A DNA stretch of 64,000 nucleotides from Loxodes magnus (GCA_946699065.1 CAMPDV010001784.1:28022-92021), one strand, 5' to 3'. Counted from the stretch's first letter, positions 24,135 to 37,920 are shown. Translations and numbers: made by a program. Notes: generated by a model from the sequence alone, not told the origin.

Positions 24135-27100
24135 AAGTTATAAGTATTTAGAAAAGTGAGAAAGTAAAGTAAGGAAAGAAGTTAGAATTACAGCTTTTAG
24201 AGTTACTAAAACTTAGAGATAAAAAGAAGTTATACGTATTTAGAAAAGTGAGAAAGTAAAGTAAGGAAAGAAGATAGAATTACAGCTTTTAGAGTTACTT
24301 AAACTTAGAGATAAAAAGAAGTTATACGTATTTAGAAAAGTGAGAAAGTAAAGTAAGGAAAGAAGATAGAATTACAGCTTTTAGAGTTACTTAAACTTAG
24401 AGATAAAAAGAAGTTATAAGTATTTAGAAAAGTGAGAAAGTAAAGTAAGGAAAGAAGATAGAATTACAGCTTTTAGAGTTACTTAAACTTAGAGATAAAA
24501 AGAAGTTATAAGTATTTAGAAAAGTGAGAAAGTAAAGTAAGGAAAGAAGATAGAATTTCAGTTTTAAGGAGTATGCTTTGAGAAGTAAAAAGTATTTAGA
24601 AAAGGGAAGAAGTAAAGTAAGAAAAGAAGATAGAATTTCAGTTTTAAGGAGTATGCTTTGAGAAGTAATAAGTATTTTGAAAAGTGAAGAAATGAAGTAA
24701 GAAACAAAGATAGAATTTCAGTTTTAAGGAGTATGCTTTGAGAAGTAAAAAGTATTAAGAAAATTGAAGAAGTGAAGTAAGGAAAGAAGATAGAATTACA
24801 GCTTTTAGAGTTACTAAAACTTAGAGATAAAAAGAAGTTATACGTATTTAAAAAGAAAGGAAGTAAAGTAAGGAAAGAAGATAGAATTACAGCTTTTAGA
24901 GTTACTAAAACTTAGAGATAAAAAGAAGTTATAAGTATTTAGAAAAGTAAGGAAGTAAAGTAAGAAAAGAAGATAGACTTACAGCTTTTAGAGTTACTAA
25001 AACTTAGAGATAAAAAGAAGTAATAAGTATTTTGAAAAGTGAAGAAGTGAAGTAAGGAAAGAAGATAGACTTACAGCTTTTAGAGTTACTTAAACTTAGA
25101 GATAAAAAGAAGTTATAAGTATTTAGAAAAGTGAGAAAGTAAAGTAAGGAAAGAAGATAGAATTTCAGCTTTTAGAATTATTTAAACTTAGAGATAAAAA
25201 GAAGTTATAAGTATTTAGAAAAGTGAGAAAGTAAAGTAAGGAAAGAAGTTAGAATTACAGCTTTTAGAGTTACTAAAACTTAGAGATAAAAAGAAGTTAT
25301 AAGTATTTAGAAAAGTGAGAAAGTAAAGTAAGGAAAGAAGATAGAATTACAGCTTTTAGAGTTACTAAAACTTAGAGATAAAAAGAAGTTATAAGTATTT
25401 AGAAAAGTGAGAAAGTAAAGTAAGGAAAGAAGATAGAATTACAGCTTTTAGAGTTACTTAAACTTAGAGATAAAAAGAAGTTATAAGTATTTAGAAAAGT
25501 GAGAAAGTAAAGTAAGGAAAGAAGTTAGAATTACAGCTTTTAGAGTTACTAAAACTTAGAGATAAAAAGAAGTTATACGTATTTAGAAAAGTGAGAAAGT
25601 AAAGTAAGGAAAGAAGATAGAATTACAGCTTTTAGAGTTACTTAAACTTAGAGATAAAAAGAAGTTATACGTATTTAGAAAAGTGAGAAAGTAAAGTAAG
25701 GAAAGAAGATAGAATTACAGCTTTTAGAGTTACTTAAACTTAGAGATAAAAAGAAGTTATAAGTATTTAGAAAAGTGAGAAAGTAAAGTAAGGAAAGAAG
25801 ATAGAATTACAGCTTTTAGAGTTACTTAAACTTAGAGATAAAAAGAAGTTATAAGTATTTAGAAAAGTGAGAAAGTAAAGTAAGGAAAGAAGATAGAATT
25901 ACAGTTTTTAGAGTTACTTAAACTTAGAAATAAAAAGAAGTTATAAGTATTTAGAAAAGTGAGAAAGTAAAGTAAGGAAAGAAGATAGAATTACAGCTTT
26001 TAGAATTACTAAAACTTAGAGATAAAAAGAAGTTATAAGTATTTAGAAAAGTGAGGAAGTAAAGTGAAAAAAAAGATAGACTTACAGCTTTTAGAGTTAC
26101 TTAAACTTAGAGATAAAAAGAATTTATAAGTATTTAGAAAAGTGAGAAAGTAAAGTAAGGAAAGAAGATAGAATTACAGCTTTTAGAGTTACTTAAACTT
26201 AGAGATAAAAAGAAGTTATAAGTATTTTGAAAAGTGAGAAAGTAAAGTAAGGAAAGAAGATAGAATTACAGCTTTTAGAGTTACTTAAACTTAGAGATAA
26301 AAAGAAGTTATAAGTATTTAGAAAAGTGAGAAAGTAAAGTAAGGAAAGAAGATAGAATTTCAGTTTTAATGAGTATGCTTTGAGAAGTAAAAAGTATTTA
26401 GAAAAGTGAAGAAGTAAAGTAAGAAAAGAAGATAGAATTTCAGTTTTAAGGAGTATGCTTTGAGAAGTAATAAGTATTTTGAAAAGTGAAGAAGTGAAGT
26501 AAGGAAAGAAGAAAGAATTACAGCTTTTAGAGTTACTAAAACTTAGAGATAAAAAGAAGTAATAAGTATTTTGAAAAGTGAAGAAGTGAAGTAAGGAAAG
26601 AAGATAGAATTACAGCTTTTAGAGTTACTAAAACTTAGAGATAAAAAGAAGTTATACGTATTTAAAAAGAAAGGAAGTAAAGTAAGGAAAGAAGTTAGAA
26701 TTACAGCTTTTAGAGTTACTAAAACTTAGAGATAAAAAGAAGTAATAAGTATTTAGAAAAGTGAGAAAGTAAAGTAAGGAAAGAAGATAGAATTACAGCT
26801 TTTAGAGTTACTAAAACTTAGAGATAAAAAGAAGTTATAAGTATTTTGAAAAGTGAGAAAGTAAAGTAAGGAAAGAAGATAGAATTACAGCTTTTAGAGT
26901 TACTTAAACTTAGAGATAAAAAGAAGTTATAAGTATTTAGAAAAGTGAGAAAGTAAAGTAAGGAAAGAAGATAGAATTTCAGTTTTTAGAGTTACTTAAA
27001 CTTAGAGATAAAAAGAAGTTATAAGTATTTAGAAAAGTGAGAAAGTAAAGTAAGGAAAGAAGATAGAATTACAGCTTTTAGAATTACTAAAACTTAGAGA

Positions 27101-29244
27101 TAAAAAGAAGTTATAAGTATTTAGAAAAGTGAGGAAGTAAAGTAAGAAAAAAAGATAGACTTACAGCTTTTAGAGTTACTTAAACTTAGAGATAAAAAGA
27201 AGTTATAAGTATTTAGAAAAGTGAGAAAGTAAAGTAAGGAAAGAAGATAGAATTTCAGCTTTTAGAATTATTTAAACTTAGAGATAAAAAGAAGTTATAA
27301 GTATTTAGAAAAGTGAGGAAGTAAAGTAAGAAAAAAGATAGAATTACAGCTTTTAGAGTTACTAAAACTTAAGGATAAAAAGAAGTTATAAGTATTTAGA
27401 AAAGTGAGAAAGTAAAGTAAGGAAAAAAGATAGAATTTCAGCTTTTAGAGTTACTAAAACTTAGAGATAAAAAGAAGTTATAAGTATTTAGAAAAGTGAG
27501 GAAGTAAAGTAAGGAAAGAAGATAGAATTTCAGTTTTAATGAGTATGCTTTGAGAAGTAAAAAGTATTTAGAAAAGTGAAGAAGTAAAGTAAGAAAAGAA
27601 GATAGAATTTCAGTTTTAAGGAGTATGCTTTGAGAAGTAATAAGTATTTTGAAAAGTGAAGAAGTGAAGTAAGGAAAGAAGAAAGAATTACAGCTTTTAG
27701 AGTTACTAAAACTTAGAGATAAAAAGAAGTAATAAGTATTTAGAAAAGTGAGGAAGTAAAGTAAGGAAAGAAGATAGAATTTCAGTTTTAATGAGTATGC
27801 TTTGAGAAGTAAAAAGTATTAAGAAAAGGGAAGAAGTAAAGTAAGAAAAGAAGATAGAATTTCAGTTTTAAGGAGTATGCTTTGAGAAGTAATAAGTATT
27901 TTGAAAAGTGAAGAAGTGAAGTAAGAAAACATGATAGAATTACAGCTTTTAGAAGTATGCTTTGAGAAGTAATAAGTATTTTGAAAAGTGAAGAAGTGCA
28001 GTAAGGAAACATGATTGAATTACAGCTTTTAGAGTTACTAAAACTTAAGGATAAAAAGAAGTTATAAGTATTTAGAAAAGCGAGGAAATAAAGTAAGGAA
28101 AGAAGTTAGAATTACAGCTTTTAGAGTTACTAAAACTTAGAGATAAAAAGAAGTTATAAGTATTTAGAAAAGTGAGGAAGTAAAGTAAGGAAACATGATA
28201 GAATTACAGCTTTTAGAGTTACTAAAACTTAGAGATAAAAAGAAGTAATAAGTATTTTGAAAAGTGAAGAAGTGAAGTAAGGAAAGAAGATAGAATTACA
28301 GCTTTTAGAGTTACTAAAACTTAGAGATAAAAAGAAGTTATACGTATTTAGAAAGAAAGGAAGTAAAGTAAGGAAAGAAGTTAGAATTACAGCTTTTAGA
28401 GTTACTAAAACTTAGAGATAAAAAGAAGTTATACGTATTTAGAAAGAAAGGAAGTAAAGTAAGGAAAGAAGTTAGAATTACAGCTTTTAGAGTTACTAAA
28501 ACTTAGAGATAAAAAGAAGTTATACGTATTTAGAAAGAAAGGAAGTAAAGTAAGGAAAGAAGTTAGAATTACAGCTTTTAGAGTTACTAAAACTTAGAGA
28601 TAAAAAGAAGTAATAAGTATTTAGAAAAGTGAGAAAGTAAAGTAAGGAAAGAAGATAGAATTACAGCTTTTAGAGTTACTAAAACTTAGAGATAAAAAGA
28701 AGTTATAAGTATTTAGAAAAGTGAGGAAGTAAAGTAAGGAAAGAAGATAGAATTACAGCTTTTAGAGTTACTAAAACTTAGTGATAAAAAGAAGTTATAA
28801 GTATTTTGAAAAGTGAGAAAGTAAAGTAAGGAAAGAAGATAGAATTACAGCTTTTAGAGTTACTAAAACTTAGAGATAAATAGAAGTTATAAGTATTTAG
28901 AAAAGTGAGGAAGTAAAGTAAGGAAAGAAGATAGAATTACAGTTTTTAGAGTTACTTAAACTTAGAGATAAAAGAAGTTTCAAGTATTTTGAAAAGTGAA
29001 GAAGTAAAGTAAGAAAAGAAGATAGAATTTCAGTTTTAAGGAGTATGCTTTGAGAAGTTATAAGTATTTAGAAAAGTGAGGAAGTAAAGTAAGAAAAGAA
29101 GATAGAATTACAGCTTTTAGAGTTGATAAAACTTAGAGATAAAAAGAAGTTATAAGTATTTAGAAAAGTGAGAAAGTAAAGTAAAGAAAGAAGATAGAAT
29201 TACAGCATTTAGAGTTACTAAAACTTAGAGATAAAAAGAAGTTA
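24135..29244 (+). repeat. 5.36-kb duplication, copy 2
   Basis: Partner of 18,778-23,888. It carries a one-base deletion in the A run near 28,972 (GATAAAAGAAG instead of GATAAAAAGAAG), absent from both the first copy (near 23,615) and the downstream copy (near 33,525), so it arose in this copy alone. Its right part is also the left part of the 4.55-kb tandem duplication described next, so the two events are nested. Confidence 0.87.
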
Positions 29245-32081
29245 TACGTATTTAGAAAAGTGAGAAAGTAAAGTAAGGAAATAAGATAGAATTACAGCTT
29301 TTAGAGTTACTAAAACTCAGAGATAAAAAGAAGTTATAAGTATTTAGAAAAGTGAGAAAGTAAAGTAAGGAAAGAAGATAGAATTACAGCTTTTAGAGTT
29401 ACTTAAACTTAGAGATAAAAAGAAGTAATAAGTATTTAGAAAAGTGAGGAAGTAAAGTAAGAAAAAAAGATAGACTTACAGCTTTTAGAGTTACTTAAAC
29501 TTAGAGATAAAAAGAAGTTATAAGTATTTAGAAAAGTGAGAAAGTAAAGTAAGGAAAGAAGATAGAATTACAGCTTTTAGAATTACTAAAACTTAGAGAT
29601 AAAAAGAAGTTATAAGTATTTAGAAAAGTGAAGAAGTGAAGTAAGGAAAGAAGATAGAATTACAGCTTTTAGAGTTACTTAAACTTAGAGATAAAAAGAA
29701 GTTATAAGTATTTAGAAAAGTGAGGAAGTAAAGTAAGAAAAGAAGATAGAATTACAGCTTTTAGAGTTACTAAAACTTAGAGATAAAAAGAAGTTATAAG
29801 TATTTAGAAAAGTGAGAAAGTAAAGTAAGGAAAGAAGATAGAATTACAGTTTTAATGAGTATGCTTTGAGAAGTTATAAGTATTTAGAAAAGTGAGAAAG
29901 TAAAGTAAGAAAAGAAGATAGAATTTCAGTTTTAAGGAGTATGCTTTGAGAAGTAATAAGTATTTTGAAAAGTGAAGAAGTGAAGTAAGAAAAGAAGATA
30001 GAATTTCAGTTTTAAGGAGGATGCTTTGAGAAGTAAAAAGTATTAAGAAAAGTGAAGAAGTAAAGTAAGAAAAGAAGATAGAATTTCAGTTTTAAGGAGT
30101 ATGCTTTGAGAAGTAATAAGTATTTAGAAAAGTGAGGAAGTAAAGTAAGAAAAGAAGATAGAATTTCAGTTTTAAGGAGTATGCTTTGAGAAGTAAAAAG
30201 TATTAAGAAAATTGAAGAAGTAAAGTAAGAAAAGAAGATAGAATTTCAGCTTTTGGAGTTACTAAAACTTAGAGATAAAAAGAAGTTATAAGTATTTAGA
30301 AAAGTGAGAAAGTAAAGTAAAGAAAGAAGATAGAATTACAGCTTTTAGAGTTACTAAAACTTAGAGATAAAAAGAAGTTATAAGTATTTAGAAAAGTGAG
30401 GAAGTAAAGTAAAGAAAGAAGATAGAATTACAGCTTTTAGAGTTACTTAAACTTAGAGATAAAAAGAAGTTATAAGTATTTAGAAAAGTGAGGAAATAAA
30501 GTAAGAAAAGAAGATAGAATTTCAGTTTTAAGGAGTATGCTTTGAGAAGTAATAAGTATTAAGAAAATTGAAGAAGTAAAGTAAGAAAAGAAGATAGAAT
30601 TTCAGCTTTTGGAGTTACTAAAACTTAGAGATAAAAAGAAGTTATAAGAATTTAGAAAAGTGAGAAAGTAAAGTAAAGAAAGAAGATAGAATTACAGCTT
30701 TTAGAGTTACTAAAACTTAGAGATAAAAAGAAGTAATAAGTATTTTGAAAAGTGAAGAAGTGAAGTAAGGAAAGAAGATAGAATTACAGCTTTTAGAGTT
30801 ACTTAAACTTAGAGATAAAAAGAAGTTATAAGTATTTAGAAAAGTGAGGAAATAAAGTAAGAAAAGAAGATAAAATTTCAGTTTTAAGGAGTATGCTTTG
30901 AGAAGTAAAAAGTATTAAGAAAATTGAAGAAGTAAAGTAAGAAAAGAAGATAGAATTTCAGCTTTTGGAGTTACTAAAACTTAGAGATAAAAAGAAGTTA
31001 TAAGTATTTAGAAAAGTGAGAAAGTAAAGTAAAGAAAGAAGATAGAATTACAGCTTTTAGAGTTACTAAAACTTAGAGATAAAAAGAAGTTATACGTATT
31101 TAGAAAAGTGAGAAAGTAAAGTAAGGAAAGAAGATAGAATTACAGCTTTTAGAGTTACTTAAACTTAGAGATAAAAAGAAGTTATAAGTATTTAGAAAAG
31201 TGAGGAAATAAAGTAAGAAAAGAAGATAGATCTTCAGTTTTAAGGAGTATGCTTTGAGAAGTAAAAAGTATTAAGAAAAGTGAGAAAGTAAAGTAAGGAA
31301 AGAAGATAGAATTACAGCTTTTAGAATTACTAAAACTTAGAGATAAAAAGAAGTTATAAGTATTTAGAAAAGTGAAGAAGTGAAGTAAGGAAAGAAGATA
31401 GAATTACAGCTTTTAGAGTTACTTAAACTTAGAGATAAAAAGAAGTTATAAGTATTTAGAAAAGTGAGGAAGTAAAGTAAGAAAAGAAGATAGAATTACA
31501 GCTTTTAGAGTTACTAAAACTTAGAGATAAAAAGAAGTTATAAGTATTTAGAAAAGTGAGAAAGTAAAGTAAGGAAAGAAGATAGAATTACAGTTTTAAT
31601 GAGTATGCTTTGAGAAGTTATAAGTATTTAGAAAAGTGAGGAAGTAAAGTAAGAAAAGAAGATAGAATTTCAGTTTTAAGGAGTATGCTTTGAGAAGTAA
31701 TAAGTATTTTGAAAAGTGAAGAAGTGAAGTAAGAAAAGAAGATAGAATTTCAGTTTTAAGGAGGATGCTTTGAGAAGTAAAAAGTATTAAGAAAAGTGAA
31801 GAAGTAAAGTAAGAAAAGAAGATAGAATTTCAGTTTTAAGGAGTATGCTTTGAGAAGTAATAAGTATTTAGAAAAGTGAGGAAGTAAAGTAAGAAAAGAA
31901 GATAGAATTTCAGTTTTAAGGAGTATGCTTTGAGAAGTAAAAAGTATTAAGAAAATTGAAGAAGTAAAGTAAGAAAAGAAGATAGAATTTCAGCTTTTGG
32001 AGTTACTAAAACTTAGAGATAAAAAGAAGTTATAAGTATTTAGAAAAGTGAGAAAGTAAAGTAAAGAAAGAAGATAGAATT
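27520..32081 (+). repeat. 4.55-kb tandem duplication, copy 1
   Basis: This segment is followed directly by its copy at 32,082-36,542. The offset is 4,552 bp at first, 4,553 after the one-base deletion near 28,972, and 4,461 after a 92-bp loss in copy 2. Markers shared in order are CATGATTGAATTAC, CTTAGTGATAAA, GAAGTTTCAAG, GAGTTGATAAAAC, AAAACTCAGAG, TTACAGTTTTAATGAG, AAGGAGGATGC, TATAAGAATTTAG, GATAAAATTTCAG and GATAGATCTTCAG. It also contains an internal repeat with offset 1,744 bp (about 29,534-30,337 and 31,278-32,081). Confidence 0.9.
29534..32081 (+). repeat. Internal 1,744-bp-offset duplication inside the 4.55-kb unit
   Basis: The segment 29,534-30,337 matches 31,278-32,081, with shared markers TTACAGTTTTAATGAG (29,844 and 31,588) and AAGGAGGATGC. 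One visible difference is GTGAGAAAG against GTGAGGAAG near 29,895/31,639. Both copies are present again in the second 4.55-kb unit, so this duplication is older than that one. Confidence 0.85.
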
Positions 32082-35000
32082 TCAGTTTTAATGAGTATGC
32101 TTTGAGAAGTAAAAAGTATTTAGAAAAGTGAAGAAGTAAAGTAAGAAAAGAAGATAGAATTTCAGTTTTAAGGAGTATGCTTTGAGAAGTAATAAGTATT
32201 TTGAAAAGTGAAGAAGTGAAGTAAGGAAAGAAGAAAGAATTACAGCTTTTAGAGTTACTAAAACTTAGAGATAAAAAGAAGTAATAAGTATTTAGAAAAG
32301 TGAGGAAGTAAAGTAAGGAAAGAAGATAGAATTTCAGTTTTAATGAGTATGCTTTGAGAAGTAAAAAGTATTAAGAAAAGGGAAGAAGTAAAGTAAGAAA
32401 AGAAGATAGAATTTCAGTTTTAAGGAGTATGCTTTGAGAAGTAATAAGTATTTTGAAAAGTGAAGAAGTGAAGTAAGAAAACATGATAGAATTACAGCTT
32501 TTAGAAGTATGCTTTGAGAAGTAATAAGTATTTTGAAAAGTGAAGAAGTGCAGTAAGGAAACATGATTGAATTACAGCTTTTAGAGTTACTAAAACTTAA
32601 GGATAAAAAGAAGTTATAAGTATTTAGAAAAGCGAGGAAATAAAGTAAGGAAAGAAGTTAGAATTACAGCTTTTAGAGTTACTAAAACTTAGAGATAAAA
32701 AGAAGTTATAAGTATTTAGAAAAGTGAGGAAGTAAAGTAAGGAAACATGATAGAATTACAGCTTTTAGAGTTACTAAAACTTAGAGATAAAAAGAAGTAA
32801 TAAGTATTTTGAAAAGTGAAGAAGTGAAGTAAGGAAAGAAGATAGAATTACAGCTTTTAGAGTTACTAAAACTTAGAGATAAAAAGAAGTTATACGTATT
32901 TAGAAAGAAAGGAAGTAAAGTAAGGAAAGAAGTTAGAATTACAGCTTTTAGAGTTACTAAAACTTAGAGATAAAAAGAAGTTATACGTATTTAGAAAGAA
33001 AGGAAGTAAAGTAAGGAAAGAAGTTAGAATTACAGCTTTTAGAGTTACTAAAACTTAGAGATAAAAAGAAGTTATACGTATTTAGAAAGAAAGGAAGTAA
33101 AGTAAGGAAAGAAGTTAGAATTACAGCTTTTAGAGTTACTAAAACTTAGAGATAAAAAGAAGTAATAAGTATTTAGAAAAGTGAGAAAGTAAAGTAAGGA
33201 AAGAAGATAGAATTACAGCTTTTAGAGTTACTAAAACTTAGAGATAAAAAGAAGTTATAAGTATTTAGAAAAGTGAGGAAGTAAAGTAAGGAAAGAAGAT
33301 AGAATTACAGCTTTTAGAGTTACTAAAACTTAGTGATAAAAAGAAGTTATAAGTATTTTGAAAAGTGAGAAAGTAAAGTAAGGAAAGAAGATAGAATTAC
33401 AGCTTTTAGAGTTACTAAAACTTAGAGATAAATAGAAGTTATAAGTATTTAGAAAAGTGAGGAAGTAAAGTAAGGAAAGAAGATAGAATTACAGTTTTTA
33501 GAGTTACTTAAACTTAGAGATAAAAAGAAGTTTCAAGTATTTTGAAAAGTGAAGAAGTAAAGTAAGAAAAGAAGATAGAATTTCAGTTTTAAGGAGTATG
33601 CTTTGAGAAGTTATAAGTATTTAGAAAAGTGAGGAAGTAAAGTAAGAAAAGAAGATAGAATTACAGCTTTTAGAGTTGATAAAACTTAGAGATAAAAAGA
33701 AGTTATAAGTATTTAGAAAAGTGAGAAAGTAAAGTAAAGAAAGAAGATAGAATTACAGCATTTAGAGTTACTAAAACTTAGAGATAAAAAGAAGTTATAC
33801 GTATTTAGAAAAGTGAGAAAGTAAAGTAAGGAAATAAGATAGAATTACAGCTTTTAGAGTTACTAAAACTCAGAGATAAAAAGAAGTTATAAGTATTTAG
33901 AAAAGTGAGAAAGTAAAGTAAGGAAAGAAGATAGAATTACAGCTTTTAGAGTTACTTAAACTTAGAGATAAAAAGAAGTAATAAGTATTTAGAAAAGTGA
34001 GGAAGTAAAGTAAGAAAAAAAGATAGACTTACAGCTTTTAGAGTTACTTAAACTTAGAGATAAAAAGAAGTTATAAGTATTTAGAAAAGTGAGAAAGTAA
34101 AGTAAGGAAAGAAGATAGAATTACAGCTTTTAGAATTACTAAAACTTAGAGATAAAAAGAAGTTATAAGTATTTAGAAAAGTGAAGAAGTGAAGTAAGGA
34201 AAGAAGATAGAATTACAGCTTTTAGAGTTACTTAAACTTAGAGATAAAAAGAAGTTATAAGTATTTAGAAAAGTGAGGAAGTAAAGTAAGAAAAGAAGAT
34301 AGAATTACAGCTTTTAGAGTTACTAAAACTTAGAGATAAAAAGAAGTTATAAGTATTTAGAAAAGTGAGAAAGTAAAGTAAGGAAAGAAGATAGAATTAC
34401 AGTTTTAATGAGTATGCTTTGAGAAGTTATAAGTATTTAGAAAAGTGAGAAAGTAAAGTAAGAAAAGAAGATAGAATTTCAGTTTTAAGGAGTATGCTTT
34501 GAGAAGTAATAAGTATTTTGAAAAGTGAAGAAGTGAAGTAAGAAAAGAAGATAGAATTTCAGTTTTAAGGAGGATGCTTTGAGAAGTAAAAAGTATTAAG
34601 AAAAGTGAAGAAGTAAAGTAAGAAAAGAAGATAGAATTTCAGTTTTAAGGAGTATGCTTTGAGAAGTAATAAGTATTTAGAAAAGTGAGGAAGTAAAGTA
34701 AGAAAAGAAGATAGAATTTCAGTTTTAAGGAGTATGCTTTGAGAAGTAAAAAGTATTAAGAAAATTGAAGAAGTAAAGTAAGAAAAGAAGATAGAATTTC
34801 AGCTTTTGGAGTTACTAAAACTTAGAGATAAAAAGAAGTTATAAGTATTTAGAAAAGTGAGAAAGTAAAGTAAAGAAAGAAGATAGAATTACAGCTTTTA
34901 GAGTTACTAAAACTTAGAGATAAAAAGAAGTTATAAGTATTTAGAAAAGTGAGGAAGTAAAGTAAAGAAAGAAGATAGAATTACAGCTTTTAGAGTTACT

Positions 35001-36542
35001 TAAACTTAGAGATAAAAAGAAGTTATAAGTATTTAGAAAAGTGAGGAAATAAAGTAAGAAAAGAAGATAGAATTTCAGTTTTAAGGAGTATGCTTTGAGA
35101 AGTAATAAGTATTAAGAAAATTGAAGAAGTAAAGTAAGAAAAGAAGATAGAATTTCAGCTTTTGGAGTTACTAAAACTTAGAGATAAAAAGAAGTTATAA
35201 GAATTTAGAAAAGTGAGAAAGTAAAGTAAAGAAAGAAGATAGAATTACAGCTTTTAGAGTTACTAAAACTTAGAGATAAAAAGAAGTAATAAGTATTTTG
35301 AAAAGTGAAGAAGTGAAGTAAGAAAAGAAGATAAAATTTCAGTTTTAAGGAGTATGCTTTGAGAAGTAAAAAGTATTAAGAAAATTGAAGAAGTAAAGTA
35401 AGAAAAGAAGATAGAATTTCAGCTTTTGGAGTTACTAAAACTTAGAGATAAAAAGAAGTTATAAGTATTTAGAAAAGTGAGAAAGTAAAGTAAAGAAAGA
35501 AGATAGAATTACAGCTTTTAGAGTTACTAAAACTTAGAGATAAAAAGAAGTTATACGTATTTAGAAAAGTGAGAAAGTAAAGTAAGGAAAGAAGATAGAA
35601 TTACAGCTTTTAGAGTTACTTAAACTTAGAGATAAAAAGAAGTTATAAGTATTTAGAAAAGTGAGGAAATAAAGTAAGAAAAGAAGATAGATCTTCAGTT
35701 TTAAGGAGTATGCTTTGAGAAGTAAAAAGTATTAAGAAAAGTGAGAAAGTAAAGTAAGGAAAGAAGATAGAATTACAGCTTTTAGAATTACTAAAACTTA
35801 GAGATAAAAAGAAGTTATAAGTATTTAGAAAAGTGAAGAAGTGAAGTAAGGAAAGAAGATAGAATTACAGCTTTTAGAGTTACTTAAACTTAGAGATAAA
35901 AAGAAGTTATAAGTATTTAGAAAAGTGAGGAAGTAAAGTAAGAAAAGAAGATAGAATTACAGCTTTTAGAGTTACTAAAACTTAGAGATAAAAAGAAGTT
36001 ATAAGTATTTAGAAAAGTGAGAAAGTAAAGTAAGGAAAGAAGATAGAATTACAGTTTTAATGAGTATGCTTTGAGAAGTTATAAGTATTTAGAAAAGTGA
36101 GGAAGTAAAGTAAGAAAAGAAGATAGAATTTCAGTTTTAAGGAGTATGCTTTGAGAAGTAATAAGTATTTTGAAAAGTGAAGAAGTGAAGTAAGAAAAGA
36201 AGATAGAATTTCAGTTTTAAGGAGGATGCTTTGAGAAGTAAAAAGTATTAAGAAAAGTGAAGAAGTAAAGTAAGAAAAGAAGATAGAATTTCAGTTTTAA
36301 GGAGTATGCTTTGAGAAGTAATAAGTATTTAGAAAAGTGAGGAAGTAAAGTAAGAAAAGAAGATAGAATTTCAGTTTTAAGGAGTATGCTTTGAGAAGTA
36401 AAAAGTATTAAGAAAATTGAAGAAGTAAAGTAAGAAAAGAAGATAGAATTTCAGCTTTTGGAGTTACTAAAACTTAGAGATAAAAAGAAGTTATAAGTAT
36501 TTAGAAAAGTGAGAAAGTAAAGTAAAGAAAGAAGATAGAATT
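32082..36542 (+). repeat. 4.55-kb tandem duplication, copy 2, lacking one B unit
   Basis: This copy lacks exactly 92 bp relative to copy 1: bases 30,770-30,861 of copy 1 have no counterpart at about 35,323. The joint is in register inside the head (GTAAG), so a whole B unit was lost by recombination between equivalent positions. Right of 36,542 the sequence continues with GAATTACAG, where the beginning of copy 2 has GAATTTCAG; the continuation resembles copy 1 at 30,338 onward, which suggests that it is the original continuation of the older internal repeat. Confidence 0.88.
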
Positions 36543-37219
36543 ACAGCTTTTAGAGTTACTAAAACTTAGAGATAAAAAGAAGTTATAAGTATTTAGAAAA
36601 GTGAGGAAGTAAAGTAAGGAAAGAAGATAGAATTACAGCTTTTAGAGTTACTTAAACTTAGAGATAAAAAGAAGTTATAAGTATTTAGAAAAGTGAGGAA
36701 ATAAAGTAAGAAAAGAAGATAGAATTTCAGTTTTAAGGAGTATGCTTTGAGAAGTAATAAGTATTAAGAAAATTGAAGAAGTAAAGTAAGAAAAGAAGAT
36801 AGAATTTCAGTTTTAAGGAGTATGCTTTGAGAAGTAATAAGTATTTTGAAAAGTGAAGAAGTGAAGTAAGAAAAAAAGATAGAATTTCAGTTTTAAGGAG
36901 GATGCTTTGAGAAGTAAAAAGTATTAAGAAAAGTGAAGAAGTAAAGTAAGAAAAGAAGATAGAATTTCAGTTTTAAGGAGTATGCTTTGAGAAGTTATAA
37001 GTATTTAGAAAAGTGAGGAAGTAAAGTAAGAAAAGAAGATAGAATTACAGCTTTTAGAGTTACTAAAACTTAGAGATAAAAAGAAGTAATAAGTATTTAG
37101 AAAAGTGAGGAAGTAAAGTAAGGAAAGAAGATAGAATTACAGCTTTTAGAGTTACTAAAACTTAGAGATAAAAAGAAGTAATAAGTATTTTGAAAAGTGA
37201 AGAAGTGAAGTAAGGAAAG

Positions 37220-37920
37220 AAGATAGAATTACAGCTTTTAGAGTTACTAAAACTTAGAGATAAAAAGAAGTTATACGTATTTAGAAAGAAAGGAAGTAAA
37301 GTAAGGAAAGAAGTTAGAATTACAGCTTTTAGAGTTACTAAAACTTAGAGATAAAAAGAAGTTATACGTATTTAGAAAGAATGGAAGTAAAGTAAGGAAA
37401 GAAGTTAGAATTACAGCTTTTAGAGTTACTTAAACTTAGAGATAAAAAGAAGTTATAAGTATTTAGAAAAGTGAGAAAGTAAAGTAAGGAAAGAAGTTAG
37501 AATTACAGCTTTTAGAGTTACTAAAACTTAGAGATAAAAAGAAGTTATAAGTATTTAGAAAAGTGAGAAAGTAAAGTAAGTAAAGAAGATAGAATTACAG
37601 CTTTTAGAGTTACTTAAACTTAGAGATAAAAAGAAGTTATAAGTATTTAGAAAAGTGAGAAAGTAAAGTAAGGAAAGAAGATAGAATTTCAGCTTTTAGA
37701 ATTATTTAAACTTAGAGATAAAAAGAAGTTATAAGTATTTAGAAAAGTGAGGAAGTAAAATAAGAAAAGAAGATAGAATTTCAGCTTTTAGAGTTACTTA
37801 AACTTAGAGATAAAAAGAAGTTATAAGTATTTTGAAAAGTGAGAAAGTAAAGTAAGGAAAGAAGATAGAATTACAGCTTTTAGAGTTACTTAAACTTAGA
37901 GATAAAAAGAAGTTATAAGT
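37220..37920 (+). repeat. Segment of about 700 bp duplicated at 40,210-40,910
   Basis: The two stretches match at offset 2,990 bp. Shared markers are the rare GTAAGTAAAGAAGATAG head and a GAAGTAAAATAAG head. Visible differences are GAATGGAAG at 37,380 against GAAAGGAAG, and GAATTTCAG near 37,780 against GAATTACAG. With the segments at 38.5 and 39.6 kb, the region 36-42 kb is a patchwork of at least three overlapping duplications. Confidence 0.78.

Noticed and set aside
22431..32564. Three identical 74-codon minus-strand frames at 22,431, 27,788 and 32,340
   Set aside because: They sit at the offsets of the 5,357- and 4,552-bp duplications and are satellite sequence throughout. Their identity reflects copying, not selection on a protein.
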